A program made the position numbers and the translations under genes. The notes under the pieces are model-generated. The model searched no databases and was not told the origin of the DNA. It was given only the letters and a program-made list of their open reading frames with translations. Positions 44,251 through 51,640 of a stretch of 64,000 nt of DNA are shown in pieces (within the stretch, counting starts at the first letter, position 1; the number at the start of each line of letters is the position of its first letter). The stretch is from Blautia sp. (lineage in GTDB: Bacteria > Bacillota > Clostridia > Lachnospirales > Lachnospiraceae): NCBI GenBank assembly GCA_021772055.1, contig JAETNR010000004.1, forward strand, positions 89,424 through 153,423, given 5' to 3'.

Positions 44251-44269
44251 TTATAAAAAGACTGACGGA

Positions 44270-44929
44270 ATGAGGGGGATTTCAGTGTCAACCAGTACTA
44301 CTATCCAGGGCGGATGGATCGCGACCAATACGATCACGGCGGAAAAGATTGCGTTGGGGGATTTTACAAATTACTGTACGGTAAATACAGGATATCCGGC
44401 AAGAATGCTTCCGACCAATATCTTCGGTGGAACGAAAGTAAGCGGAACCGCTGATACCGGAAGTATGGTTATTCGAAAGGTGACGGAATCACAGCAATAT
44501 CTGATGTTTTGCAATTACACGCCATTTTGCTTTAATGCGGGGGACGAGATATATTTCTACGGAAATATACCGAATTATTCGAGTACGGATTGTAGTGCAG
44601 CTATAAGAATCTGGTTCAACGGTATAAAAGTCTCAGGGCAATGGAATGTTGCCGGGGCGGCATATACGTCAAAGACATTTACGGCGGCATCCTCGGATAT
44701 CCGCTTGAAAACCAATATCTGCCCCACAGAGGTGGAAGTCTTACCGCTGTTCAACCAGATCGGCATCTACCAATTCGATTGGAAGCGCGATGGAGTCCAT
44801 CAAAAAATTGGATTTATTGCGGATTATCTGGAGCAGCAGGACAGCAATCTCTCGATTGGCGGTGGATATGATGAGCACGGCATGATGGACGAGAAAGTAG
44901 TCAATGATTTTTACCAGACGGCGAAATGA
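44270..44929 (+). pseudogene. Phage tail fibre remnant with S74-type chaperone end
   Basis: The C-terminal two thirds of ORF 43964-44929 are phage-derived. 'TTIQGGWIATNTITAEKIALGDFTNY' is typical of tail/minor-structural proteins of Clostridia phages. The last ~75 residues, starting 'SSDIRLKTNI' and with 'FNQIGIYQFDWKRDGVHQKIGFIADYLEQ', are an S74-type intramolecular chaperone, where the Ser of 'SSDIRLK' is the usual self-cleavage site. The N-terminus is missing: the ORF continues upstream into unrelated sequence, so ATG 44270 only marks where homology begins. It is the first of three phage lysis/tail remnants in natural order. Confidence 0.75.
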
Positions 44930-44962
44930 AGAACATGGAGTATTTGTATAAAGGATAAAATC

Positions 44963-45097
44963 ATGAGAAATTGGAAGAAATGGATTAAAGCTGCAGGAGT
45001 TAGAGCAGTCAAGACGGTTGCACAGACAGCGGTAGCAACCATCGGCACATCTGCAGCACTGGGGGAGGTCAACAGTAACCGTGTTACAAGGTGGTAA
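44963..45097 (+). pseudogene. Truncated phage holin
   Basis: 44 codons starting 'MRNWKKWIKAAGVRAVKTVA' with AAAGGA before the ATG, matching the start of holins common in Firmicutes phages (~70-85 aa). After 'TSAALGEVN' the homology ends and a foreign tail (SNRVTRW) leads to a stop, so the second transmembrane half is lost. The break lies where the toxin locus begins. Confidence 0.7.
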
Positions 45098-45134
45098 GTC
45101 TCCCTAACTTGAAAAAGAAGGGAGGTGGTGCGAA

Positions 45135-45230
45135 ATGAGTACATACGAAGCAATCTCTTTGATGATTACTTTTGGAACATTCATAGTAGCGCTGCTTGCC
45201 TATATTGATAGGAAGAACAAGCGAAAATAA
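45135..45230 (+). CDS. Holin-like toxin peptide of a type I toxin-antitoxin system
   Basis: 31 aa: 'MSTYEAISLMITFGTFIVAL' then a charged end 'LAYIDRKNKRK'. The one-helix hydrophobic peptide starting M-S-T-x-E-A-x-S-L-M-x-x-F-G-T matches the putative holin-like toxin family (Hol_Tox, PF16935). It is too short for the ORF track. GGGAGGTGG lies nine bases before the ATG. CTCCCT (45100-45105) pairs with AGGGAG (45119-45124), which is the ribosome site itself, so translation can be blocked by mRNA structure, as is usual for type I toxins. A 14-bp terminator hairpin starts at the stop codon, and an antisense promoter lies downstream. Confidence 0.8.
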   Translation: MSTYEAISLMITFGTFIVALLAYIDRKNKRK

Positions 45231-45276
45231 ATAAACCTACCTTGTAATCTTGGCGGATGAAGGTAGGTTTATTATA
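45230..45276. terminator. Shared terminator of toxin mRNA and antisense RNA
   Basis: AATAAACCTACCTT (45230-45243) pairs perfectly with AAGGTAGGTTTATT (45260-45273), T/A-rich on both sides, so it can end transcripts from either strand. Confidence 0.85.
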
Positions 45277-45323
45277 AACTCTATTTTGGGAAGCTAACCA
45301 CTTTGTGGGCGGTTGTTCCTTAT
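45231..45323 (-). ncRNA. Predicted antisense antitoxin RNA
   Basis: A minus-strand promoter TTGAAT (45353-45358) - 17 nt - TATATT (45330-45335) faces the toxin. Transcription from about 45323 to the shared hairpin gives a ~90-nt RNA complementary to the 3' end of the toxin mRNA, the TxpA/RatA-like arrangement. Inferred from promoter and terminator only. Confidence 0.6.
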
Positions 45324-45358
45324 ACCTATAATATAGCATCACAAAACATAATATTCAA

Positions 45359-45440
45359 GCATAAGAGCAAAGAGAACGCCCAGGCCATGGTGGAAAAGCT
45401 GAAAGCAGCCGGGTTTGATGCAATTATCAAAGAGGTGTAA
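45359..45440 (+). pseudogene. C-terminal SPOR-domain remnant of a phage amidase
   Basis: Reads 'SKENAQAMVEKLKAAGFDA' then IIKEV-stop, the last helix/strand of the SPOR domain that ends many Firmicutes phage N-acetylmuramoyl-L-alanine amidases. The catalytic part is gone. A hairpin TCCCGGCA..TGCCGGGA (45447-45474) follows, as after phage lysis genes. Confidence 0.7.
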
Positions 45441-45598
45441 AAATATCCCGGCAGGAATCGGGTCTTGCCGGGAGGAATGACTTAGAATCTTTCAAGCTAC
45501 ATTTTGTATATCTTTGTGTAACTTTGTTAGTCAAATGTTAGTCAATAGGAAAGAAGAAATCTTAACTGTAATCAATAAAGATACAAGTATAAAATTAG

Positions 45599-45637
45599 AA
45601 AACCTTGGAAAATGAATATTTTCCAAGGTTTTTTTCT
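45599..45637. terminator. Terminator downstream of tRNA-Pro
   Basis: AAACCTTGGAAAAT..ATTTTCCAAGGTTT with flanking A and T runs; it can end the minus-strand tRNA transcript three bases after the tRNA 3' end and also plus-strand island transcription. Confidence 0.85.
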
Positions 45638-45639
45638 AG

Positions 45640-45713
45640 TCGAAGCGACAGGATTCGAACCTGCGGCCTCTGCGTCCCGAACGCAGCGCTCTACCAAACT
45701 GAGCCACGCTTCG
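45640..45713 (-). tRNA. tRNA-Pro (CGG anticodon)
   Basis: Minus strand: acceptor CGAAGCG/CGCTTCG, D-arm GCTCAGTTTGGTAGAGC, anticodon arm CTGCG-TTCGGGA-CGCAG giving CGG, T-arm GCAGGTTCGAATCCTGT, discriminator A; the CCA end is not encoded. 74 nt. The 3' end faces the phage remnants, the usual side for integration at a tRNA gene. Confidence 0.95.
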
Positions 45714-45785
45714 CCAACTGCAAGAGCTATTATATTAATTTTTATCCTATTTGTCAATACCCAAAATGAAAAAAGTCATTTTTTT

Positions 45786-46721
45786 TCATCGGGTGATGAC
45801 GGACAGCTTTTCGTTATGAAGCGTAAAGGTTACATTCTGGTACATAGCCGGGGTTTCTCCGTCAGTGTGGAAGCGGATATTTTTGGTTGTGCGGATATTA
45901 ACTTTTTTACAGCGGAGAACATGGATGCCCCTGCAGCCTGTGTGTTTGCCGAAAAGTGCCAGCGGGAGAACTCCCAACGCTTTAAGACGGGGGATGCCGC
46001 AGGCGATAATCAGATCCAGATAGTCATCTCCCGGGAGGGCAGCAGGGCAGAACATAAAACCGCCCCCTTCGTAGCGCAGATTCATAGCAGCGGAAAAATA
46101 TACTTTTTTATAGACTTCAGGCTTTCTGCCGTCTACAGTGATTTCCATGGTCCGGCGTTTCATGGTCAGAAGCAGCCACAGCGCTGTCAGTAAGTAGATC
46201 AGTTTGCCGGAGTGGAAAAGATTCAGCATCTTTTTTACTTTTGATCTTTGTACAGAATAGCAAACAGCAGCATCAAAGCCTACTCCTGAACTGACTGCGA
46301 AGGAGTGGCGGGTGCGTTTCGGAGAGGAAGGGTTACAGCAGGAAGCACAGCCAATATTCAATTTGTCAATCTGCCGGGGATTCAGAATCATATGTAATGC
46401 GGCAACGGGATCCTTGGGCAGCTTCAGCCCCCGGACAAAGTCATTGCCGGAACCGGTGGGAATGCATGCAAATGTAATATTCTGAAAAGAGGTAAAACCA
46501 TTGATCACATTATTTATAGTGCCGTCCCCGCCTACGACAATGACAGTGATGGGATGGGAAGGGCTGGAGAGACTCTTTGCCAGTTTTTGCGCATCTTTTG
46601 AGCCTGTGAGGAGAAAAGCACGGTAATCGATCTTAAGACAGTCAAGCTCTGCTTTTACGTTGGACCACACTTTCAATCCTTTTCCTGAACCGGAAACGGG
46701 GTTTATTATAAAATAGTACAT
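45786..46721 (-). CDS. Diacylglycerol kinase-family lipid kinase (YegS/DgkB-like)
   Basis: 311-aa cytosolic or membrane-associated lipid kinase, expected to phosphorylate diacylglycerol or a related lipid during phospholipid turnover. The catalytic-domain marks are 'YYFIINPVSGSGKG', the 'VVGGDGTINNVINGF' nucleotide loop (~63-77) and 'IPTGSGNDFVRGL' (~97). The C-terminal all-beta domain includes 'FCPAALPGDDYLDLIIACG' and 'FHTDGETPAMY', matching the DGETP motif of the family. ATG 46721 follows GGAGG by eight bases. The tRNA-Pro lies 72 nt downstream on the same strand and could share its transcript. Confidence 0.93.
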   Translation of the reverse strand: MYYFIINPVSGSGKGLKVWSNVKAELDCLKIDYRAFLLTGSKDAQKLAKSLSSPSHPITVIVVGGDGTINNVINGFTSFQNITFACIPTGSGNDFVRGLKLPKDPVAALHMILNPRQIDKLNIGCASCCNPSSPKRTRHSFAVSSGVGFDAAVCYSVQRSKVKKMLNLFHSGKLIYLLTALWLLLTMKRRTMEITVDGRKPEVYKKVYFSAAMNLRYEGGGFMFCPAALPGDDYLDLIIACGIPRLKALGVLPLALFGKHTGCRGIHVLRCKKVNIRTTKNIRFHTDGETPAMYQNVTFTLHNEKLSVITR

Positions 46722-46880
46722 TAGATTTTCCTCCGGAGTATCTGCGGATTTTGTAAATTCCGCTTATATTGGTATTTTACCAGTTTTAGGGGGACGGGGC
46801 AACTATATCCGGACAAATATGAATGAAACAGTTTTTTTTTCATATATATTAGGGAAACATAATTTTATGGAGGGAGCTGC

Positions 46881-48266
46881 TTGGCTGGATATCGGCGTTT
46901 TGTTGCATATGTATATGAATATGTGAAAGGGAAAAAAGGAACAAACTGCGGCTTCATTAAGGTAGAGGTGAAAGAACAGCGATGCAGACTGGAACTGCAC
47001 CTACGGTGTCCGGGAATACCGGAACAAGGGGAAGGGAAGGTTTACGGATTTGTAAGAAACAGCGGACTGATGGATGGATATCTCCTGGGAAGCTGCAAAA
47101 CCGAAGAAGGATCCATGCAGTGCATGGTCGAGACGGATGAACAGAATATGGGAAATTCCGGAATAGCCTTAGGAAGAATGGGAGGTCTGATTCTTGAGAC
47201 GGACGGGGGTGCATTTTTCGGAACGGAATGGGATGATATTCCAATCCGGCCGGAAAACTTCCGTAAGGTTAGGCAAAGCGCGGAAAGGAATGCAGAGGAG
47301 CAAAAGTCGGAAAAGAAGCCAAATGTGATGCAGGAGAAGGAAAGATCACAGGTAACAGAGGAGGCGGACAAAATGGAACCCGAAAGGGCAGAGGAGACAG
47401 AGCAGGCGAATGCACCGGGTCCCGAGAAAGCTGAGACTGCGGAAAGCGGAAACGATCCGGAACAGGAGGAGCAGCCTGAACGTGAGGAGCAGCAGGAAGA
47501 GAGTGAAGAAAACATTCCTGACAAAGAGGAGCTTAGGCCTGAACTTGTTTCCCAGTCAGTCTCAGGAGCAGAAAATGCCGAAGCTATAAACGAAATGTTT
47601 CAGCAGGAAGATGCAGGAATGGATGGCTTGCAGAAGGATGAGCAGCCAATGCCGCCGGAAACGCTGAATGCCCAACGCTCGATGCGGCCGGGGATGCCAG
47701 ATACTCAGCGCCCGATGCCGCCGGAGATGCCGGATACTCAGCGCCCGGAGCCGCCGGAGATGCCGGATACTCAGCGCCCGGAGCCACCGGAGATGCCGAA
47801 CACCCGTCATTCGATGCCGCCGGAGATGTCAGGCAGGCAGAACCCAATGCCGTCGGAAATGCAGAATCGAACTCCTTCAGCCGCTCCGCGCAATCCCCGT
47901 CCGAAGTCGTCTGGCCGGCCAGCCAGGGAACGTCCTGGAGAAATATTTCAGCCCTTTGAGGATGAGGAAATCACGGACTGCCGCAAGGTTCACATAAAGG
48001 ATCTGTCACATCTTAACAGACGTGACATGCCTCTTAGGAATAACCGATTCCTGCAGTATGGCTATTATAATTTCGGACATCTTTTGATCTGCTGCAGGGC
48101 AGACGGACGGTACATCCTGGGAGTCCCGGGCGGTTATGACCAGCAGGAACGCTTTATGGCAAATATGTTCGGATTCCCCTATTTTAAGGAAAGCCGCCAC
48201 ATTCAGGTCCCTCAGGGAAGAGGCGGCTACTGGTACCGTCTAATCAATACCCCGGATTTCCACTAG
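46881..48266 (+). CDS. DUF6128-like Lachnospiraceae protein with Pro/Met-rich repeats
   Basis: 461 aa. The globular N-terminal domain (~1-140; 'YRRFVAYVYEYVKGKKGTN..GFIKVEV', 'GKVYGFVR') and C-terminal domain (~370-461; 'HLLICCRADGRYILGVPGGYDQQERFMA', 'ESRHIQVPQGRGGYWYRLI') resemble the Lachnospiraceae DUF6128 group as I remember it. The middle is disordered: acidic (~150-240), then repeats of about 13 residues, 'MPDTQRPEPPE'-like, at 47640-47840. The start is TTG 46881 with GGAGGGAG seven bases upstream; no ATG fits. Function unknown. Its last 27 bases overlap the end of the convergent activase gene. Confidence 0.78.
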   Translation: MAGYRRFVAYVYEYVKGKKGTNCGFIKVEVKEQRCRLELHLRCPGIPEQGEGKVYGFVRNSGLMDGYLLGSCKTEEGSMQCMVETDEQNMGNSGIALGRMGGLILETDGGAFFGTEWDDIPIRPENFRKVRQSAERNAEEQKSEKKPNVMQEKERSQVTEEADKMEPERAEETEQANAPGPEKAETAESGNDPEQEEQPEREEQQEESEENIPDKEELRPELVSQSVSGAENAEAINEMFQQEDAGMDGLQKDEQPMPPETLNAQRSMRPGMPDTQRPMPPEMPDTQRPEPPEMPDTQRPEPPEMPNTRHSMPPEMSGRQNPMPSEMQNRTPSAAPRNPRPKSSGRPARERPGEIFQPFEDEEITDCRKVHIKDLSHLNRRDMPLRNNRFLQYGYYNFGHLLICCRADGRYILGVPGGYDQQERFMANMFGFPYFKESRHIQVPQGRGGYWYRLINTPDFH

Positions 48267-48944
48267 AGGGATGGTTTGCAGAAGGATACTTCGAAAATGT
48301 TCCAGTTCTTCTAACGAGTAGCTGCAAAATCCAGGCTGCAGGACTTCCGGGGAGTCTTTGTAAGCCTGGAGATAATAGGATCTGGCTCCTGCAAGCCACT
48401 GGCCGATCTCTAAGAAATCCTTTTCTGTATGCAGTTCTTTCACAACGGTAGTACGGAATTCATAATCCACAGGCTCTTTCATGAGGAAATCCACACTTTC
48501 CTGTATAGGCTCAAGATTTGGATATTGAAGTCCTGAAAGGGTTCCGTAATTTTCGGGACAAGCCTTAATATCCATAGCAATTTTATCCACAAGCCCTCTC
48601 TGCACCAGGTCCTTAATTACAGAAGGACGTGAACCATTGGTATCCAGCTTGATGGAATATCCCAGCGCCCGTATTTTCTCCAGAAATTCATCCAGTTCCG
48701 GGCTTAAAGTAGGTTCGCCCCCGGTAATGCAAACTCCCTCCAGAATTCCACGACGCTTTTTTAAAAAGGACAGAACTTCCTCCTGGGAAATTTCAGGTTC
48801 TTTCCCTGCGTGAAGAACCAGGGAACTATTATGACAAAATGGGCAGCGGAAATTGCAGCTTCCAAGAAATATGGTGGCCGCCACCTTTCCTGGATAATCC
48901 AGCAGAGTTGTTTTATTTAATCCACATATTTTCACAGTAATCAT
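48240..48944 (-). CDS. nrdG: Radical-SAM activating protein, anaerobic RNR activase type
   Basis: 234-aa radical SAM enzyme. The 4Fe-4S motif is CxxxCxxC in 'FLGSCNFRCPFCHNSS' near residue 30, followed by 'GVCITGGEPTLSPEL' (the GGE motif) and 'IKLDTNGSRPSVIKDLV'. The start 'GLNKTTLLDYPGKVAATIF' is characteristic of the NrdG2-type activase (anaerobic ribonucleoside-triphosphate reductase activation), as opposed to pyruvate formate-lyase activase. The reductase gene (nrdD) is not in the window, so the partner is inferred. The ATG at 48944 has AAGGA directly against it; a GTG four codons in has better spacing. The 3' end overlaps a convergent gene. Confidence 0.85.
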   Translation of the reverse strand: MITVKICGLNKTTLLDYPGKVAATIFLGSCNFRCPFCHNSSLVLHAGKEPEISQEEVLSFLKKRRGILEGVCITGGEPTLSPELDEFLEKIRALGYSIKLDTNGSRPSVIKDLVQRGLVDKIAMDIKACPENYGTLSGLQYPNLEPIQESVDFLMKEPVDYEFRTTVVKELHTEKDFLEIGQWLAGARSYYLQAYKDSPEVLQPGFCSYSLEELEHFRSILLQTIPLVEIRGID

Positions 48945-48960
48945 TCCTTCCTGTTTTTTT

Positions 48961-49022
48961 GTTACATTTCACTGGGTGGGGAAGGGCTCCCGGGAACCCT
49001 TCCCCACCCAGTAAAATGTAAC
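48961..49022. repeat. Palindromic element D: 62-bp hairpin
   Basis: GTTACATTTCACTGGGTGGG.. and ..CCCACCCAGTAAAATGTAAC are inverted over 31 bp each with two mismatches and practically no loop. It is flanked on both sides by the 8-mer GTTTTTTT (48953-48960, 49023-49030). It lies between the divergent activase and tadA genes. Confidence 0.92.
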
Positions 49023-49129
49023 GTTTTTTTATTTCTTTTTTCATTTTAATTCTCATTCATTGATTTTACAAGGCAAATTCTATATAATGGACAGCGGAAA
49101 ATAGAAAACGAAATGAGGAGGTATTTTTG

Positions 49130-49624
49130 GTGACAGAACAGGAACGGTTCATGAAGAAAGCCATCGTCCAGGCAAAAAAAGCGCTTGCCCTTAATGAGGT
49201 GCCTATCGGATGTGTGATCGTATATGACGGGAAAATCATCGCCCGGGGTTATAACCGAAGAAATACAGACAAAAACACCCTTTCTCATGCAGAATTGAAT
49301 GCTATCCGCCGTGCCAGTAAAAAGCTGGGAGACTGGAGGCTGGAAGGGTGCAGCATGTATGTGACTCTGGAGCCCTGTCAGATGTGTGCAGGAGCGCTGG
49401 TGCAGTCCAGAATCGATGAGGTAATCATCGGCAGTATGAACCCCAAGGCCGGCTGTGCAGGTTCGGTGCTGAATCTTTTGGAAATGGACGGCTTTAATCA
49501 CAAAGTAAAGGTTACAAGAGGCGTTTTGGAAGAGGAATGTTCTAAAATGCTGTCGGATTTTTTTAGAGAATTACGGGAAAAGAAAAAGCTTCAAAAGGAA
49601 GCCCGCAAAGCAGAAGAATCTTAG
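49130..49624 (+). CDS. tadA: tRNA-specific adenosine deaminase
   Basis: Deaminates A34 to inosine in tRNA-Arg(ACG). 164 aa, normal length. Zinc/catalytic motifs of the cytidine-deaminase fold are intact: 'SHAELNAIRRA' (HAE) and 'TLEPCQMCAGALVQSRI' (PCxxC). 'NEVPIGCVIVYDGKIIARGYNRR' and 'NPKAGCAGSVLNLL' are TadA-specific. GTG 49130 is eight bases after GAGGAGG; the track's TTG at 49127 is possible but less well spaced. The C-terminal tail is Lys/Glu-rich. Confidence 0.95.
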   Translation: MTEQERFMKKAIVQAKKALALNEVPIGCVIVYDGKIIARGYNRRNTDKNTLSHAELNAIRRASKKLGDWRLEGCSMYVTLEPCQMCAGALVQSRIDEVIIGSMNPKAGCAGSVLNLLEMDGFNHKVKVTRGVLEEECSKMLSDFFRELREKKKLQKEARKAEES

Positions 49625-49649
49625 ATGTAGTATCCATGAATGTTTTTAT

Positions 49650-49914
49650 TCACGCGCGCCGCACTTTGAAATGCACTCACAGACGTTACCTTTACAGTTA
49701 ACTCAGCCCAGGCACCCCTACGGCACACAAGAGCTTCTGCTTAGTGCTGCTGCATTCCTGCCCTGACACGGTTCACAGATTCCTGTTGCGTAAGACCCAA
49801 ACGTCAACGCCACTTATAAAGGGCAGCTCCACAAGGAACATCCCTCAGATTGGCATCACCCCTGCTGTAGCGGATTGCAGGTACAGGGCACCGCTATCTC
49901 CCCGGCTGCGCGCA
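49650..49914 (-). ncRNA. ffs: Signal recognition particle RNA, large type
   Basis: About 265 nt. The minus strand carries the Alu-domain hallmark GGTGCCCTGTACCTGCAATCC and, near the middle, the domain IV core GTGTCAGGGCAGGAATGCAG with its GGAA tetraloop and flanking AGCAGC. The ends pair (GCGCGC near 49913 with GCGCGC near 49653). It follows a consensus promoter. The length and Alu domain match the Bacillus/Clostridium scRNA, not the short 4.5S form. The ORF at 49744 is spurious. Confidence 0.88.
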
Positions 49915-49919
49915 TTCAA

Positions 49920-49948
49920 ATTATAAGTGGTTTCCGGGAATTTGTCAA
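49920..49948 (-). promoter_or_regulatory. SRP RNA promoter, fully consensus
   Basis: Minus strand: TTGACA (49943-49948), exactly 17 nt, TATAAT (49920-49925). The start site is expected near 49913-49914. This is the only 6/6 + 6/6 promoter with 17-nt spacing that I found in the window. Confidence 0.92.
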
Positions 49949-50063
49949 GGCGCAAAATGCATCAAATGAATAGTAGAAATAAGCAGAAGAATATGATAGA
50001 ATAAAGCCGGCAATCTGCATAGAACGATGCATAAAATGATAGAATAAAGAGGAATGAACCGAA

Positions 50064-51446
50064 ATGCTGCATATTCATGGTATGATAAAAAATTCGGAAG
50101 ATAATCAAGAAAGAAACCTGTCAAACTGTCTGTTTACCAATCAGGATCTGAAGCGTCTGATCGTACCTCTGATCATAGAGCAGATCCTTGCAGTGACGGT
50201 GGGAATGGCGGATACCATGATGGTATCCAGCGTGGGAGAGGCAGCAACCTCCGGGGTATCGCTGGTGGATATGATCAACAATCTGTTGATCAACCTGTTT
50301 GCGGCAATTTCCACAGGCGGTGCGGTGGTGTCCTCACAATTTCTGGGGCAGAAGAATAAGGACAGGGCATGTGAGGCAGCCAATCAGCTTTTGATGGTCA
50401 CAGGACTGATTTCAGTGGTGGTGATGGCAGTGACCATCCTGTTCCGGCGGAGTTTTCTGGGGCTTTTATACGGAAGTATCGAAGCGGATGTTATGAAAAA
50501 CGCTCTGATCTACCTTGTGCTGTCAGCAGTATCTTATCCGTTTCTGGCAGTTTATAATTCCTGCGCGGCGCTGTTCCGTTCCATGGGAAATTCCAAAATT
50601 TCCATGCAGGTCTCGATCATTATGAATATGCTGAATGTTTTCGGAAATGCACTTTTTATTTTTGTGCTGCATATGGGCGTGGCAGGAGCTGCATCTGCAT
50701 CTCTGATTTCCAGAATGGTGGCCAGCCTGATTCTGGTGATGCGCCTTCGAAACAAAGGCCTGGAGATTCATATCATGCCAAAGCATTTTAAATGGAACCG
50801 CATCCTGGTTCGTAAAATCTTACACATCGGTATTCCCAGCGGCGTGGAAAACAGTGTCTTCCAGCTTGGACGTGTCCTTGTGGTAGGAATCATTGCCATG
50901 TTTGGTACTGCCCAGATTGCCGCAAATGCAGTGGCAAATAATCTGGACAGCCTTGGCGTCCTTCCGGGGCAGGCCATGAGCCTGGTTATGATTACGGTAA
51001 TCGGCAGATGTGTGGGAGCAGGCGATTTTGACCAGGCGGATTATTATGCGAAAAAACTGATGAAGCTTACGTATCTCATCAATGGCCTGTGCTGCGCTGG
51101 AGTTCTTCTTACCATGCCTTTGACACTCAGGCTGTACGGCCTTCCGGACACAACACTGAAGCTGGCGGCGCTGCTGGTTCTCATTCATGATGGCTGCGCG
51201 ATCTTCCTCTGGCCTGCATCTTTTACACTGACCAATGTCCTGCGTGCGGCAAATGATGTAAGATTCCCCATGGTGGTATCTATTATGTCCATGGTGATTG
51301 TTCGAATCGGAGGAGGATATATACTGGCTGTAATTCTGGGGATGGGAGCCGTGGGAATATGGTTTGCCATGGTCCTGGACTGGATTATGCGGGTCATCTT
51401 TTTCGTAAGACGGTATTGCAGCGGAAAATGGAAAAACATTGTCTAA
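50064..51446 (+). CDS. MATE family efflux transporter (second copy)
   Basis: 460-aa multidrug/metabolite exporter with about twelve membrane helices. The N-terminal half has 'LIVPLIIEQILAVTVGMADTMMVSSVGEAA' and 'AISTGGAVVSSQFLGQKNKDRA'; the second half has 'IAANAVANNLDSLGVLPGQAMSLVMITVIGRCVGAGDFDQA'. GAGGAATG lies ahead of ATG 50064. It differs in sequence from the MATE at 19.8 kb and appears to belong to another branch. Monocistronic; palindromic element E sits just after its stop. Confidence 0.9.
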   Translation: MLHIHGMIKNSEDNQERNLSNCLFTNQDLKRLIVPLIIEQILAVTVGMADTMMVSSVGEAATSGVSLVDMINNLLINLFAAISTGGAVVSSQFLGQKNKDRACEAANQLLMVTGLISVVVMAVTILFRRSFLGLLYGSIEADVMKNALIYLVLSAVSYPFLAVYNSCAALFRSMGNSKISMQVSIIMNMLNVFGNALFIFVLHMGVAGAASASLISRMVASLILVMRLRNKGLEIHIMPKHFKWNRILVRKILHIGIPSGVENSVFQLGRVLVVGIIAMFGTAQIAANAVANNLDSLGVLPGQAMSLVMITVIGRCVGAGDFDQADYYAKKLMKLTYLINGLCCAGVLLTMPLTLRLYGLPDTTLKLAALLVLIHDGCAIFLWPASFTLTNVLRAANDVRFPMVVSIMSMVIVRIGGGYILAVILGMGAVGIWFAMVLDWIMRVIFFVRRYCSGKWKNIV

Positions 51447-51450
51447 GCTA

Positions 51451-51529
51451 ATTTCACGGGGAGGGATCCGAGACCGCAGCATGCACAGATAGGAATCCGG
51501 GAACCCTCCCCCGTCCAGTGAAATGCAAC
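51451..51529. repeat. Palindromic element E: degenerate copy
   Basis: The left end ATTTCACGGGGAGGGATCCG (51451) and right end GAACCCTCCCCCGTCCAGTG-AAATGCAAC pair imperfectly around a ~30-nt loop. The right end shares CCGGGAACCC and GTGAAATGCAAC with elements A, C and D. Confidence 0.7.
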
Positions 51530-51536
51530 TTTCCTA

Positions 51537-51566
51537 TTGCGGGAAATGGGTAAAATATTATATAAT
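51537..51566 (+). promoter_or_regulatory. pfkA promoter
   Basis: TTGCGG (51537-51542), 18 nt, TATAAT (51561-51566); the leader before ATG 51641 is about 70 nt. Confidence 0.6.
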
Positions 51567-51640
51567 AACTACGATAAGTGTTAATTTTTATTTCACAAAT
51601 ACTCAATTTCATATTGAAATGAGAAGCGGGGTGCAGAATC

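Noticed and set aside
43964-44269. N-terminal 102 residues of the 321-aa ORF as a real part of a phage protein
   Set aside because: This part is antisense to two better minus-strand remnants and has no similarity to tail proteins; the homologous part begins near 44270.
47640-47840. Short tandem repeats resembling a CRISPR-like array
   Set aside because: They are in-frame Pro/Met-rich codon repeats within the DUF6128-like gene, with no constant repeat/variable spacer structure and no cas genes nearby.
49744-49926. 60-aa ORF
   Set aside because: Lies entirely within the SRP RNA gene and its promoter, antisense to it.
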